Origin: Oehlia diaphana
Lineage: Eukaryota > Glomeromycota > Glomeromycetes > Glomerales > Glomeraceae
Length of the DNA stretch: 64,000 bases
Reading direction: 5' to 3'
Assembly: GCA_003833135.1 (NCBI GenBank)
Contig: QZLH01000147.1
Span: 7,382-71,381 of the forward strand
How positions within the stretch are numbered: the stretch's first letter is position 1; each line of letters starts with the position of its first letter. Below are positions 37,201-47,990 of the stretch, piece after piece. Under the pieces are notes generated by a model, which saw nothing but the letters and a program-made list of their open reading frames with translations, had not been told where the DNA came from and searched no databases. The translations under genes were made by a program, and so were the position numbers.

Positions 37201-37393
37201 GAATAGCAAAATATTATCATTTAAAGCTGTAATTTTATGGTTATATAAATTTAATATCCCTTCATATTGATTATGAGACACCTTAGCTAATCTAAATATA
37301 AGTGTGTGATTTAACTATGATTTGTATCATGATAACCTATTTTTAGCATTGAATAAGAGTGCATCATGCATTTTTATACTTGTAAGTTCCTTT
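34249..37393. other. Extremely AT-rich, CpG-free block
   Basis: Reading every line, I find no CG dinucleotide between the one at 34247 and the one at 37394. The sequence is almost all A and T with short TTATA/AAATTTA words; no ORF, RNA gene or intact repeat is visible. It probably is a heavily decayed, formerly methylated repeat. Confidence 0.7.
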
Positions 37394-37670
37394 CGTAATA
37401 TGTGTGATTCATTATATACAGATCTCAATCTATAATAAACAAATATTCGGTGTAGCAATAGTATTCATTTTACATAATGAACTTCCTATTGAGGTATTAG
37501 AAAATCCAAAGGTGCATGATTTTTCACCCTCATATGATTATCCGTTTTTGCAAAAGATCTTAAAGACTTAAACAGTAAATTTTGTTATTATCAGATGGCG
37601 TTATAATTACTTTAGATAGAAAAAAAATATAATTATGAAAACGTAATTATGCCGAATATGGTTACAGTAT

Positions 37671-38380
37671 ATTTCGCTAAAATCCATTTCACTGAAGCCA
37701 TTTCACCAAAAGGGATGTTTCACCAAAGGGGACGTTTTACCGAAAGGACGATTCGCTGAAAGTGCATTTTATCGAATCCATTTCGCCGAATCTGAATCCC
37801 ATTTCACCAAATGGTTAATTACATTAACTTGTGGAGACATTTAGATTTACAATTTTTAGAGGATATGATCAATTTAAGATATTATAATGAATGAATTATT
37901 AAAATTATTTATTAACAAAAATATTAAATCTCTTTCGCTTTTTATTTCATGTGGATTTAAACATCAAATACATAATATTTCATGGGCTGAACAATGTTTT
38001 TCAAGTCTTAAATTCCTTCATTGTGATTAATAAACTCATATATCATATTACAACGATTAACATTTTTATAAAAAATATTCATCGCGCAATGAAAAATAAA
38101 AATTAAATTATTTTAGAGATTTTTTTTCCAGGATATTATCACTTTAACATTCACGTAACTGATATTATGATAATTGTTAAGCAATAAATAAACAGTTTTT
38201 CACGAAAAAGTAAATAAAAGATTAGTGTATTATAAACGATAAGATAAATTTAATAAAAATCAGCTAATTCAAAAATTTTTCTAGAAAAGATTTCTTTATG
38301 TATTTAGTATAAAAACAATAAAATAACAAATAAATAATTTTTCGGCGAAATGTCCATTCGATCGGTGAAATGGATTTATT
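37671..38380. mobile_element. ~0.7-kb non-autonomous DNA element with sub-repeated inverted ends
   Basis: AATCCATTTCACTGA (37681-37695) on the left matches the reverse complement of 38362-38376 (AATCCATTTCACCGA) at 14 of 15 positions. The left end continues with a run of related words (CATTTCACCAAAAGGG, TTTCACCAAAGGGG, TTTTACCGAAAGG, TTTCGCCGAATC). The right end has TTCGGCGAAATGTCCATTCG. The interior is AT-rich and non-coding. The exact ends are uncertain and no class is assigned. Confidence 0.6.
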
Positions 38381-38757
38381 TTCCTCTTCAAATCGTTTGG
38401 TAATCCGATTCATCAGTAATTAAATCAGTATAAAATTTTGAAGTTCAAAAAAAAATCATGCTTTTCATCGTGACGAAACGTCGAAACGTGCCATAATTTA
38501 ATCATCATCTCTTTTTAAATTATAAATAAAATATTATTTAAAATGGTTAGGCTTTATGTCGCTCTTACCCACGCCCGGAATGTGTTGCAAGTCACGTGCG
38601 TTTTTTATAATTATCTGAACGTGTAACAAAAAACTCTATTTGTCAAAGTAATATTGCCGACACATGGCATATCAGATATTTGGTTTTTCTCCACCATGTA
38701 TAACTTTTACGCGTAAGTGCATGGAAATACGTTGTTTATCATTGATTTAAATACCTA

Positions 38758-38765
38758 TAAATACG
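38758..38765 (+). promoter_or_regulatory. TATA box of the small secreted-peptide gene
   Basis: TATAAATA, 66 bp before the proposed start codon. A CACGTG E-box-like site lies at 38593-38598. Confidence 0.45.
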
Positions 38766-38830
38766 ACTGATATATTCAAAGCAACTAAATATCAAGCTCC
38801 TCTAACAAGAATATTTACAATGAATAACCT

Positions 38831-39033
38831 ATGTTTATCGTTCTTATTTGTATCGCCTATAGTCTGACAGTTCTTGCAACCGCATCACCTATCCAAGGTA
38901 AAAGATTTGAAATCAATTATTTTCATTTATAACTTTTATATTTCTATTTTCTCACCATGTATTATAATTGGTAGTTAAACGCGACGATTGTGAAGTTGAT
39001 TGCGGTCCTCCAATTTATGGAGGTATCCCCTGA
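38831..39033 (+). CDS. Small secreted pre-propeptide with a Lys-Arg processing site
   Basis: Two exons (38831-38897, 38975-39033) joined through CAAG|GTAAAA and TTGGTAG encode 41 residues. Residues 1-20 (MFIVLICIAYSLTVLATASP) look like a signal peptide. PIQVKR follows, then DDCEVDCGPPIYGGIP and a stop. Lys24-Arg25 is a Kex2-type dibasic site, so the product would be a 16-residue peptide with two cysteines three residues apart. This architecture matches secreted fungal signalling peptides and effectors, but I do not recognise the sequence. A TATA box stands upstream. An out-of-frame ATG at 38820 opens a 15-codon uORF that overlaps the start; it could be a translational control or reflect an indel in the signal-peptide region. 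Too short for automatic ORF calling. Confidence 0.5.
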
Positions 39034-40022
39034 TTGGCAAGAGAAATAACCAAAGAATATAATACTCTGTAATTTATCTTTTATAGTTTTCCGAATCCTA
39101 TTGGTATATGTTATTTTTAAGGAACTCAAGAAAAACAAACATACTCATTATAATCTGATTTATTGATTTATTTATTAACATATAATTTAATTTAATTTAT
39201 TTATTTAAAACAGATCTATGTAACCAATCATATTTTGTTAATTTATTTATTAAATACAAAGTTACTTGTTCATTTTTATTGTGATAATAATAAAGTTATA
39301 ATTATTAACTGGCGGTCACAAAGGAATATTATCTAGTTAATATTGATCGTTATTTACTGCTAAAACTTCATGACAGACAAATACGCGTTAATATTTATGA
39401 AAAGTTTTATTTATGTGAAAAATGAAAAAAAGTCTGGATACAAATCAAATATTTGTAACGATGGGCAAAAAAAAAAAAATATTCCCAATTTAACACCACC
39501 CAACCCGCTAAAAATTATAAAAAAAATCCCTCAATAGGAATTTCAAAAAATTCATTATCCCACTGCACAGAGGCACTCACACGGAAACCTTTAGTAAAAG
39601 GCGAAAGGTTTATACGATTTTGCGAGCACCTCATGGGAAAAAGATAAGGGGAAAACTCTTACGATATGTTTGATTATTTATATAAAAATTTAAAATTTAT
39701 AAAAATTATGGGATTGATGGTCTTGTGGCGCAGTAACGTTACTAGCGTATGATGCACTGATGGTGACGCCTAAGATTGGTAATAATTAATCATTTTTAGT
39801 AAAAAAGAATAACTAAAATTCTAAAAATATAAAAAATTAAAAAACGCCTAAAATGTATTAATAATTCCATACTTGCTAAAATAAATAAAAACCATAAACC
39901 GAAAAATTGAAGACGCATCAAGCCACAGATCACAAAATTCATTTTGCAGTGTAGCAAAGCCTTTATCATCTATAATATGTAAAAAAAGAATTTTTTAGTC
40001 CTTTAACTATAGAATACGGTTA
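39034..40022. other. Intergenic region with repeat-like fragments
   Basis: No ORF. A tRNA A-box-like TGGCGCAGTAACG (39726-39738) stands in a GC-richer patch, preceded by a purine-rich 'gggaaaaagataagggga' stretch near 39635. The patch may be a SINE remnant. The B-box candidate is poor, so no RNA gene is called. Confidence 0.35.
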
Positions 40023-40254
40023 CAGTCCAGTGTTGTACATTTTTGATGTCCGCAGCTTTTTTGGTTGTCCCGGACGTTCGCACTCTGCCCGTACTCCGTA
40101 CTCTTCTGTAACTTAAAAAACCCTACAAAAATTGTATGTATTTATGCGTAATTGAGCACCGAAACAGGTTATGATAGTAAAATTTCAAGAGATTATAGAG
40201 ATTATCATTTCTTTTTGTGTCACCTGTCCCGGACATTGTCCCGTGACAGCACTG
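40023..40254. mobile_element. 232-bp MITE with CAGTG-type ends and a CGGTTA flanking repeat
   Basis: The unit begins CAGTCCAGTGTTGT and ends ACAGCACTG (reverse complement CAGTGCTGT). It is flanked directly by CGGTTA on both sides (40017-40022 and 40255-40260), a probable target-site duplication. TGTCCCGGAC occurs near both ends. CAGTG-type ends are common in hAT elements, which usually make 8-bp duplications, so the class is tentative. Confidence 0.7.
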
Positions 40255-40260
40255 CGGTTA

Positions 40261-42032
40261 CTAATATGAGATAACTCCTGGTCTTTTGCAAATTTTTTTT
40301 GGTTTTTTTTTTTGATCAAGAAATAAAGTAGTGAAAAAGAGATAAAATTTTACCAAGAATAAGATAATACTTTTTCCCGGAAAGATTTAAAGGACTAATT
40401 AGACTGGAACAGGGTAATGTTCTTGAAAGACTACCTAATAAAAGACTTACAAAGACGTAATTATCATTAATTCATTAGATAGTTTATACATGAATTATTA
40501 TTAAATTATTAACGCTACATGAAAATTTTCCGTCTAAAAACAGGTAAAGAAATACCAGGTTCACTGTAACCGCAAATTAAACTAAACTATCTGATATTTT
40601 GATTGATATAACTGTATTTTTATTTCGATGGATAATTATTATATTATATTTTTCTTTAAAAAATAAAAACTCGGATCAGTTCATCATGAAGTAATTCGGA
40701 TGATAATTTATCTTCTCTACTCCCTGTCGTATTATCGATCAATTATTTATAAAGATTGTTGTGCCTTGTAGTGTGTGTATGGAAAAAAATAGACATATAA
40801 TTAAGTATTACCAATTTTAAAACGATACAAAGTCATACAAAGGAAAAACGTAAAGAAAAACAAGCTCCCACCTTAGCGACTACCTTAAAAGATCGCTCAA
40901 CAAAGTCCGTTTAATAATTAGTATGAAGAAACTAATATATTTGAAGATATTTAGTACGGAGTAGTCGGAGTACGTCCCGAATAGATTTAGGCATGAACTA
41001 GATGCATAATTTTATTTGGCAATTTTGCGTCAAAACAAAATGTTAAAAATAATAATTTTTTTTTTTTTATTTATATTTATTTTTTTTCCGAAACAATGTC
41101 AATAAATATACTAATAATAATTTATTCTATTTATAAAATTCCTAATATTCGCTTGGCTTTATTTCTCACAGTAAATGTTTAGTAGAAAAGTGTTATATTT
41201 TCACTGGTTGAATGATGAAGAATCAGTGTAGATATTTTAATTTTTATAAAATGAAATGTGAAACCAATACTTGTTCGCAGCATTTTAAAAAATCAGCTTG
41301 CAGATCAGTTTGCAGATTTCGCAGATCATATTCACATGTACTGTGAATTTCTGACGAGCTAGAGGTGTAATCGTATATAATAGATAAATTTATCATATAC
41401 TTTATTTATATTTATTAAAATAATATTTTTTTTAAAAAAAAAAAATTTTTATGTCATTCAAATTTGTATATTTTTGGATTAAAAGTATTAAATGTTACAC
41501 GAATTCGGCTAAAGAAGTTTCGTTGATCATCACTTGAAACAATCAAAAAACGCGCATTTTTTCTTTATCTACAAATAAGCCTCGGCAAAAATGTTAAGAT
41601 AACAATGATGATATTCCTTTAACACGAGATCTTTTTCTTTTAACGCTTTTAACGGAATATTTAAAATGGAGATTCATCTCCGTTTGGTTATTTAATGGAA
41701 AATGAAACGCACCGGAAATAAATTTGCGGTATTCAATTCTTTTTGTGGACGTTTCGTAACAGAACTTTTAAAAAAAAAGAGAGAGATTTCATTTAATTAT
41801 TTCCTTTATAATCAAATCATTTTGTAAATGAAAAATTTATTCTAGAAATATCCTATTATTAATCACCCATTTTTGGCTCAATATTGTACTGCATGAAGAC
41901 AGTGTGAAGACTTAACAATGGATTATTAGTAATTTATTATAAATATCGATCATTTTTGCAATATTTATAAAAAAAAAAATCTTACCTTCAATATTAAAAT
42001 ATATCCTCAATAATCCTTGAAATATATTCAAT
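40261..42032. other. Intergenic region, no gene seen
   Basis: AT-rich DNA with a few homopolymer runs. Nothing codes. A short inverted repeat GGAGAT-TC-ATCTCC lies near 41669. The last 100 bp are the leader of the next small gene. Confidence 0.4.
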
Positions 42033-42299
42033 ATGTCTAATCAAATAATAGGAGATTATGATCCTTGCCCTTCCTCTTCATATAGACCTTGCAATAATAA
42101 TCATACTTATCAATCTTATGGTATTAACGGATTGGGAAATGTATGGTGTAATAGAGGAGGAGGTTCTGCACCCGGTGGCTCTTTCTATTATTCAAATGCG
42201 GATGGGTCTTATTTTTATCAAAATTCTGACGGTTCAAGGTACTACAACAACGGAAACGGTTATTCTCGATATTATCCACCTCCACAAAATGGGCAATAA
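42033..42299 (+). CDS. Small Gly/Tyr/Asn/Ser-rich protein
   Basis: A single exon encodes 88 residues starting MSNQIIGDYDPCPSS. The second half is built on a loose repeat: GSFYYSNADGSYFYQNSDGS, then RYYNNGNGYSRYY, ending PPPQNGQ. This aromatic/Gly/Asn composition is typical of disordered, self-associating proteins. There is no signal peptide and no recognised domain; four cysteines are present (residues 12, 20, 39 and nearby). A T-rich 3' region follows. Its real status rests on composition and the clean ATG. Confidence 0.55.
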   Translation: MSNQIIGDYDPCPSSSYRPCNNNHTYQSYGINGLGNVWCNRGGGSAPGGSFYYSNADGSYFYQNSDGSRYYNNGNGYSRYYPPPQNGQ

Positions 42300-43120
42300 A
42301 AACCTAATGATTTGATATATCCAACACTTGTTAATTATTAATTATGAAAAGAAAAAATTTTTTGAAAAGGTATTTTTGATTTTTTGATGAAAAAATCCTT
42401 TTTTTTTTTTAAACAACTCTTTTTCCCTCAATTATGATTGTTACCTTGCAAATTTTTTTGCAAATTTTTTTTTTTAACAATTTATCTTTCTTTTCTTATC
42501 TTTTTCTTTCTTTTTTTTTTTGAATTACTTGTATTACATGGTATATATATATTTTTTTAAGTTTGAAATGTTAGTAAATAGTTAATGTAAATATGGTTTC
42601 AATTCAACTTAATTCATTTGAAATATATACATACTCATATATTATACTTTATTTGTAAATAAAACGAACATAATAGCATTTTTTAGAAAAAAAAAAAATT
42701 TTTTTTACATATTTTTCAAAGTACATAAATTAAATGTTTGTGTTTGTGTAAAATGAATGTTGCGCGCGGAAACTAAAATCGGAAAATTTTCATTATCGAA
42801 TAATGGATATAAAAGGTAACGATTATAAAAGTAAAAGGTAAAACCAATAAAGTTCATCCAAACAATGATTATCATAATATTTTCGCATTATTTTGATATT
42901 CATAAGTGAATTAATAACAAAATTTAATTAGGATTTTCATTGTTGAATCCTAAAAAAATAATTTGTTTGGGAAAAAAAAAGAAAGAGCATAAGTGAAATA
43001 ATATTATAAGTTAAATCTTAAAAAAACGATGAGGAATAGGGGCATAAATTTCTTTAAGTCGAAAAAGAAAAAAAAAAAGAAAAAAAGGAAAATTCATTTG
43101 AACAAGCTAACAGATGAATA
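42300..43120. other. Intergenic region, no gene seen
   Basis: T-rich 3' UTR material (42400-42500) followed by A-rich DNA with no coding or repeat signal until the minisatellite. Confidence 0.4.
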
Positions 43121-43525
43121 AAGACGAGAATAAAGATATACTTGTATATACAGTACATAGTATGAACCCATGCATAACAAGGGGGGGGGGGGATGTATTT
43201 AATAAGCAGCAGCATCATTGAAAAAAGTACTACGGATTTTTTTGAAAAATAAAGACGAATAAAAGATATATTTATATGTATATACTTATATACTGTATAT
43301 ACACAGTATGAACTTCCACATGCGTGCGATATAATAAGGGAAAAAATGTATTTAATAAAAAAAAAGTACCGTTGAAAAAAGTACTATGAATTCATTTGAA
43401 GACGAATAAAAGATATATTTAATGTGTATATACTTATATATACACAGTATAAACCCATGCGTGAGACATATCAAGGGGGAAAAAGATGTATTTAATAAAA
43501 AGAAGTACCATTAAAAAAAGTACGA
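43121..43525. repeat. Three-unit tandem repeat (~130-147 bp)
   Basis: Units start with AAGACGA at 43121, 43252 and 43399. Each contains in order AATAAAGATATA or its variant, a TATATAC tract, ACAGTATGAAC-CCATGCG-type words, an AAGGGG run, GATGTATTTAATAA and AAAAAAGTACTA. The first unit carries a 12-base G run (43181-43192). A partial fourth start is not visible. Confidence 0.75.
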
Positions 43526-44779
43526 ACTTGTATATTATTAGAGGCTTGTATAGTTAGACGAGATACACGATTCAATGTAGGTGCGTTGATCAACGCGCGC
43601 CTACGGTACCTCTTTATACGTCTTTGATGATGTTTTTGGTACGAGGAGAGAGATTTCATTTTTTTTTTTGTTTATAGGGTTTTCCCTACAAAAGACAGAT
43701 CAAAATACACTTTATTTATAAGAATCCATGGATTAAAAAAAAAAAATTTTTGTTTATGGAACAAATGTTACAATAACTGATAATATTTTTTATTTTATTT
43801 TTAAAGGATATGCATAAAATAATTCATGATCCGAATATTTATTTCGAAGCAAATAAAGTTCTTTCTTGCAAAAGCCTAATAAACACTGTAAACACTAATA
43901 ATAATAATTAAGCTGTAATACAAATAAATAATAATAATACAAGTTATCATATTTAGTAAATGATAAGAATTTAAACAAGCCTATGCCGTATTAAGTCAAC
44001 TTTATTAATTCTGACTACTAACTAAAAATGCCATAAAATTTAAGCAATTTTCAGATTTTTTTTGCAAAACTTCCTTCTAAAATATCTTGAAACATGAATC
44101 TCATTGTTGAAAGTGATTTTTTTTTTTAATTTAAAATCAAAGTTTTTACACAACAAGTTTGTGACTCAAAGATAAACCCCTGGAAAAAATTGGATTATAA
44201 CAATCTGAGTAATAATATATAAGGATGAGAAGGGAAAGTATTGAACAAATTTAACCATATTTAACCGTATGATACCACATTGTTAAATTATGCAGGTAAA
44301 AATAGTATGCATGGGTCAATCTTTTACTATTTTCATCTTTAACCTACCCAACGAAATTACCACTATTAATGGATGAAACACAAAAACTTTTATTTGTATT
44401 GGTAACTTTTTGAGAAATAACAACTCTGAAAAAAGAATAAACATGCACGTAAAATTCGAATGTTAGAAGAGCCTATAAGACTATAATTGGAAAATTGAAA
44501 TGATGTGTGCTTACGCCCTTTAGACATTATCGGTTAATACGTTAATGCAAAGTATTTATATAATAATAAACAATTAAAAGCATAAAAACTAAATTTAAAA
44601 AAAAATCATGTCTTAAAAAAGGAATCTTATAGGCTCCTATTATAAAATTTCAAATCATTACGATTACGAAGAATTAAATTAAAAATAATAATTAATTAGT
44701 TATAAACCTTATAAACCGAATCGTAAGGTACGTGTGTCGTGATTAAGACGATCTAATGCATAAATGAAAAAATTCTTAA
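43526..44779. other. Intergenic region, no gene seen
   Basis: AT-rich, with a GC-richer patch near 43590-43640 (AACGCGCGCC). Nothing is recognised. Confidence 0.4.
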
Positions 44780-47700
44780 CATACCACAATGCATATCATT
44801 TTAAATCGAAACACATCCATTGTTATTAAACAATAGTGTAACAGTTTTATCATCACACCAATAATTTCCTTAATATTTATATAATATTATTAGAATAACA
44901 TAATAGTGATCATTTGCATTTGTTTTAATTCAACAAATCACTTCATACATGTATAACTTATTAAAGTTAAAATCATATCACTTCGAGAAGTGTGCATTGT
45001 TTTATTCAAAAAATAATGTAGCTTTTATGTTGGTGATGTTTTCGCCAAAGTCTTATCAGCGTGATCTATATATATATATATTACTGGTCATTTGCATCAG
45101 TTTGTTTTAATACAGAAATTTTATAACAGCCAATCAAATCATTCTGACTTTATTTAAGATTATATACTGTATCATTAATCACTTTTAATTATTACAAATT
45201 ATATTAACTTGCATAAATCATTTTAAAATTGGAATAAACATGTGAAATGAATGAATTGTTTTATTTAAACAATCATGTAACCATGTTGGTAAAATTTTTT
45301 CGTCAGAGTGACCAATTGATCCATTCAGTTAAACATTATTACTTATCATTTGTATCATTGTTTTAATACATAAAAGTTTAATAAAACAACCAATCAAATC
45401 AATCAAATAATTCTGACTTTGTTTAAGATCGTGATTATAATTATAATTTTCTGATCGATTTATGAATTTCATAAATGTACTGTATCATTAATACCTGCAT
45501 ATTATCATATACCATTTTTAAGTTCAAAAAATAAATGTTAGACATTAGTGAAACTATTTCAGTATAAATACTTTCCTTATTAGAGTGATAATAGTTCACC
45601 AATAGGTTATACCATTTCCTTTTGTTATTATGATAGTCTTTGTTTATTTAGTTAAGAATTATTAGTATTTATTATTTTTAAAAATAATCATTTTTTTTTT
45701 TTTTTCATGAAATGCTTAATCAATCAAATCAAATCATTTAAGTTTTAATACATGCATAACTTGTATAACTTACTACAAATTATGAACATTATCTTAAAAT
45801 CAAAAAAATGGTTATATTTCGAAAAAGTGTACATTGCTTTATTCAAAAACAGTGTGACAAAAATAATAGTTACCAATAGATTTACATCATTTCCTTTTTG
45901 TTTATATGATAGGTTTTTGTTTACTTATTTGCTTAGTTAAGATTTATATTTATTAATCCAAAAAGTGATTGTTATGATTCAAAAAAAAAAAAAATTTTAA
46001 ATACCTAATCAATCAAAATCAAATAATTTTTAAAGTTTTTGATTGTATTTATAATTTGGATGGATTTACCACAAAAATTTCGAAAATCAGAATTCCCCAA
46101 CCTGACAATCTGACAATCCTTGCAAACTGACAAATCATAATTCAATCATTATCCGACAATAATGTCTTCATAAATAAAAAATTATTTATTAAATTTTAAT
46201 CAGTATATTAAATTACTGTATCATCATATGCAAAAAACTTGCATATAAAGCTGTAAAACTAGGAATTTATTTTTTTTTTTTCTAATAAACTAATAACATT
46301 AAATATAAATTATTAAATATCAATATTGTTGATTTTACGATGCATTAATAAAAAAAAAATATTGATTTTTTACAATAAAAAACCTTAAATTCTTGCGAAA
46401 CATTTTAAAAATTATTACATATATTCAATAAAAATATTAATTGTTATGATACAGAGTAATACAAAATTATTAAAAAAAAAAAAAAATTGTGTTCGGGGAT
46501 AATGAGTGTCGGGATTTTGAATCTTCATTTGTTCGTTGATTCTGATCGTTGGGATTTTTTGAATGGTTCCCAATTTGAAATGTATACATTACAAAATCAT
46601 TTACCCATTAAAAATCTATATTTCGAAGTTGTTAATGATTCACCTAATAAATCATTTTTGTAATCATGAAATTTAATTTTGTGTTATGCTTATTCAATTT
46701 ACATTGTTTTATTTAAACAATAGTGTAACTATTTCGGTAGTTCACAATTTATTATTATTATTCAAGTGATCTACATTAATAGGAATTTTTTACTACAATT
46801 TTATAAAACGACAAAACCAAACATTTATTTGAATTGCGTAACATGTTCATTGTTCTATTAAACAATAGTGTAACTATATCGGTAAAATGTTTTTGCCGGA
46901 GTCTTATCAGTGACCAATAGATCTATTCATTTATTACTGGTCAGTTGCATGAGTTTACCCCGTAAAAAAAAATCAATCCGTTTTTTATATTCCACCTTTT
47001 TACCATAAAAGGCTCATATTTCCGGAATTAATAATATTATATCGCGGAATTATTTACATTTTCCGTGAATGGACCCGTGAAAGGCTCATTTTTACGGAAT
47101 TTTTACAGAAATAACGGATAAAATTTTTTATAGGGTTATTTGGATTGTGATTACAATATATTTCATATATATATCAGATTACATAATCATTTTAAAATGA
47201 AAAAAATTGCTAAACTCGTGCATTATTAATTAATCATTAGTGCAACTATGTCTTTTCTTATCAGAATGATAATAGTTCACAATAAATTTCTTTTTTTTTT
47301 GTTTATACTTTATTATAGTTTAGTTTATTTATTTATTATCTTAAAATAATTCAAATGATCAAATGATCATTATTTACATTTGTTTTTTTAAATAACAATT
47401 TTTATAGAACAACAAACCAATCAAAATCAAATCATTTGCATTTCATACATGTACTCACTTATGAACTTTAAAAAAAAAAAAAATCAAAAATTGCGTAACG
47501 TGACCATTGTTTTATTAAACAATAGTGTAACCTATGTCGGTAAAATGTTGCTCCGGAGCGTGACCAATAGTCAATAGATTACACCAATTGTTTAAAACAT
47601 ACTGTACTCTATTCTTTCAGGATATCTTACAAATAAATGCAGTGAACTTATTAAAAAATGAATGTTCAAACAATAGTGTAACTATTTAATCAAGTCATTC

Positions 47701-47990
47701 AATGATAATGATTCACTAATACACCAATTAAAGTTCTTTCGATTTATATAATTTTTGTTTGTGATCTTTTGACATGTGTTATTTATTAATTTATTAATTT
47801 AGGAAATTTTTTTTTTTTGTTATGAAATGTCCAATAAATCATTCTGCCTTTGTTTTAAAAAAAATTGTGATTTTAAATATAAGTTACATTTTCTATACAA
47901 AATAATTAAAGTATAACTTATGTCAGCAAAAAGTTGTTTTCATTAAAAAAAAAAAAAAATCGAATATTTTTTATACTTTTTAAATATTGT
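44780..47990. repeat. Decayed long-period repeat array
   Basis: The motif AAACAATAGTGTAAC or close variants recurs near 44828, 45005, 45265, 45840, 46716, 46862, 47518 and 47672. It is often preceded by CATTGTTTTATT and followed by TATGTCGGTAAAATGTT, then GAGTCTTATCAG and AGTGACCAATAGAT. A second word set (TTTTAATACA, AACCAATCAAATCA, TCTGACTTTGTTTAAGAT) alternates with it. Spacing varies from ~150 to ~900 bp, so the array is old and broken up by insertions, including the MITE at 46958. Confidence 0.6.
46958..47135. mobile_element. MITE family A, copy 2, with TTA flanks
   Basis: The 178-bp unit starts CCCCGTAAAAAAAAATC and ends AACGGATAAAATTTTTTATAGGG (split: AACGGATAAAA then TTTTTTATAGGG). 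The reversed right end reads CCCTATAAAAAATTTTATCC, an imperfect inverted match to the left end. Both sides carry TTA directly, a 3-bp duplication as made by PIF/Harbinger-type elements. The copy at 24891-25060 shares its interior. Confidence 0.75.

Noticed and set aside
43121..43525. CRISPR-like array
   Set aside because: Units are long, diverged tandem repeats without constant short repeats and unique spacers, and the genome is fungal.
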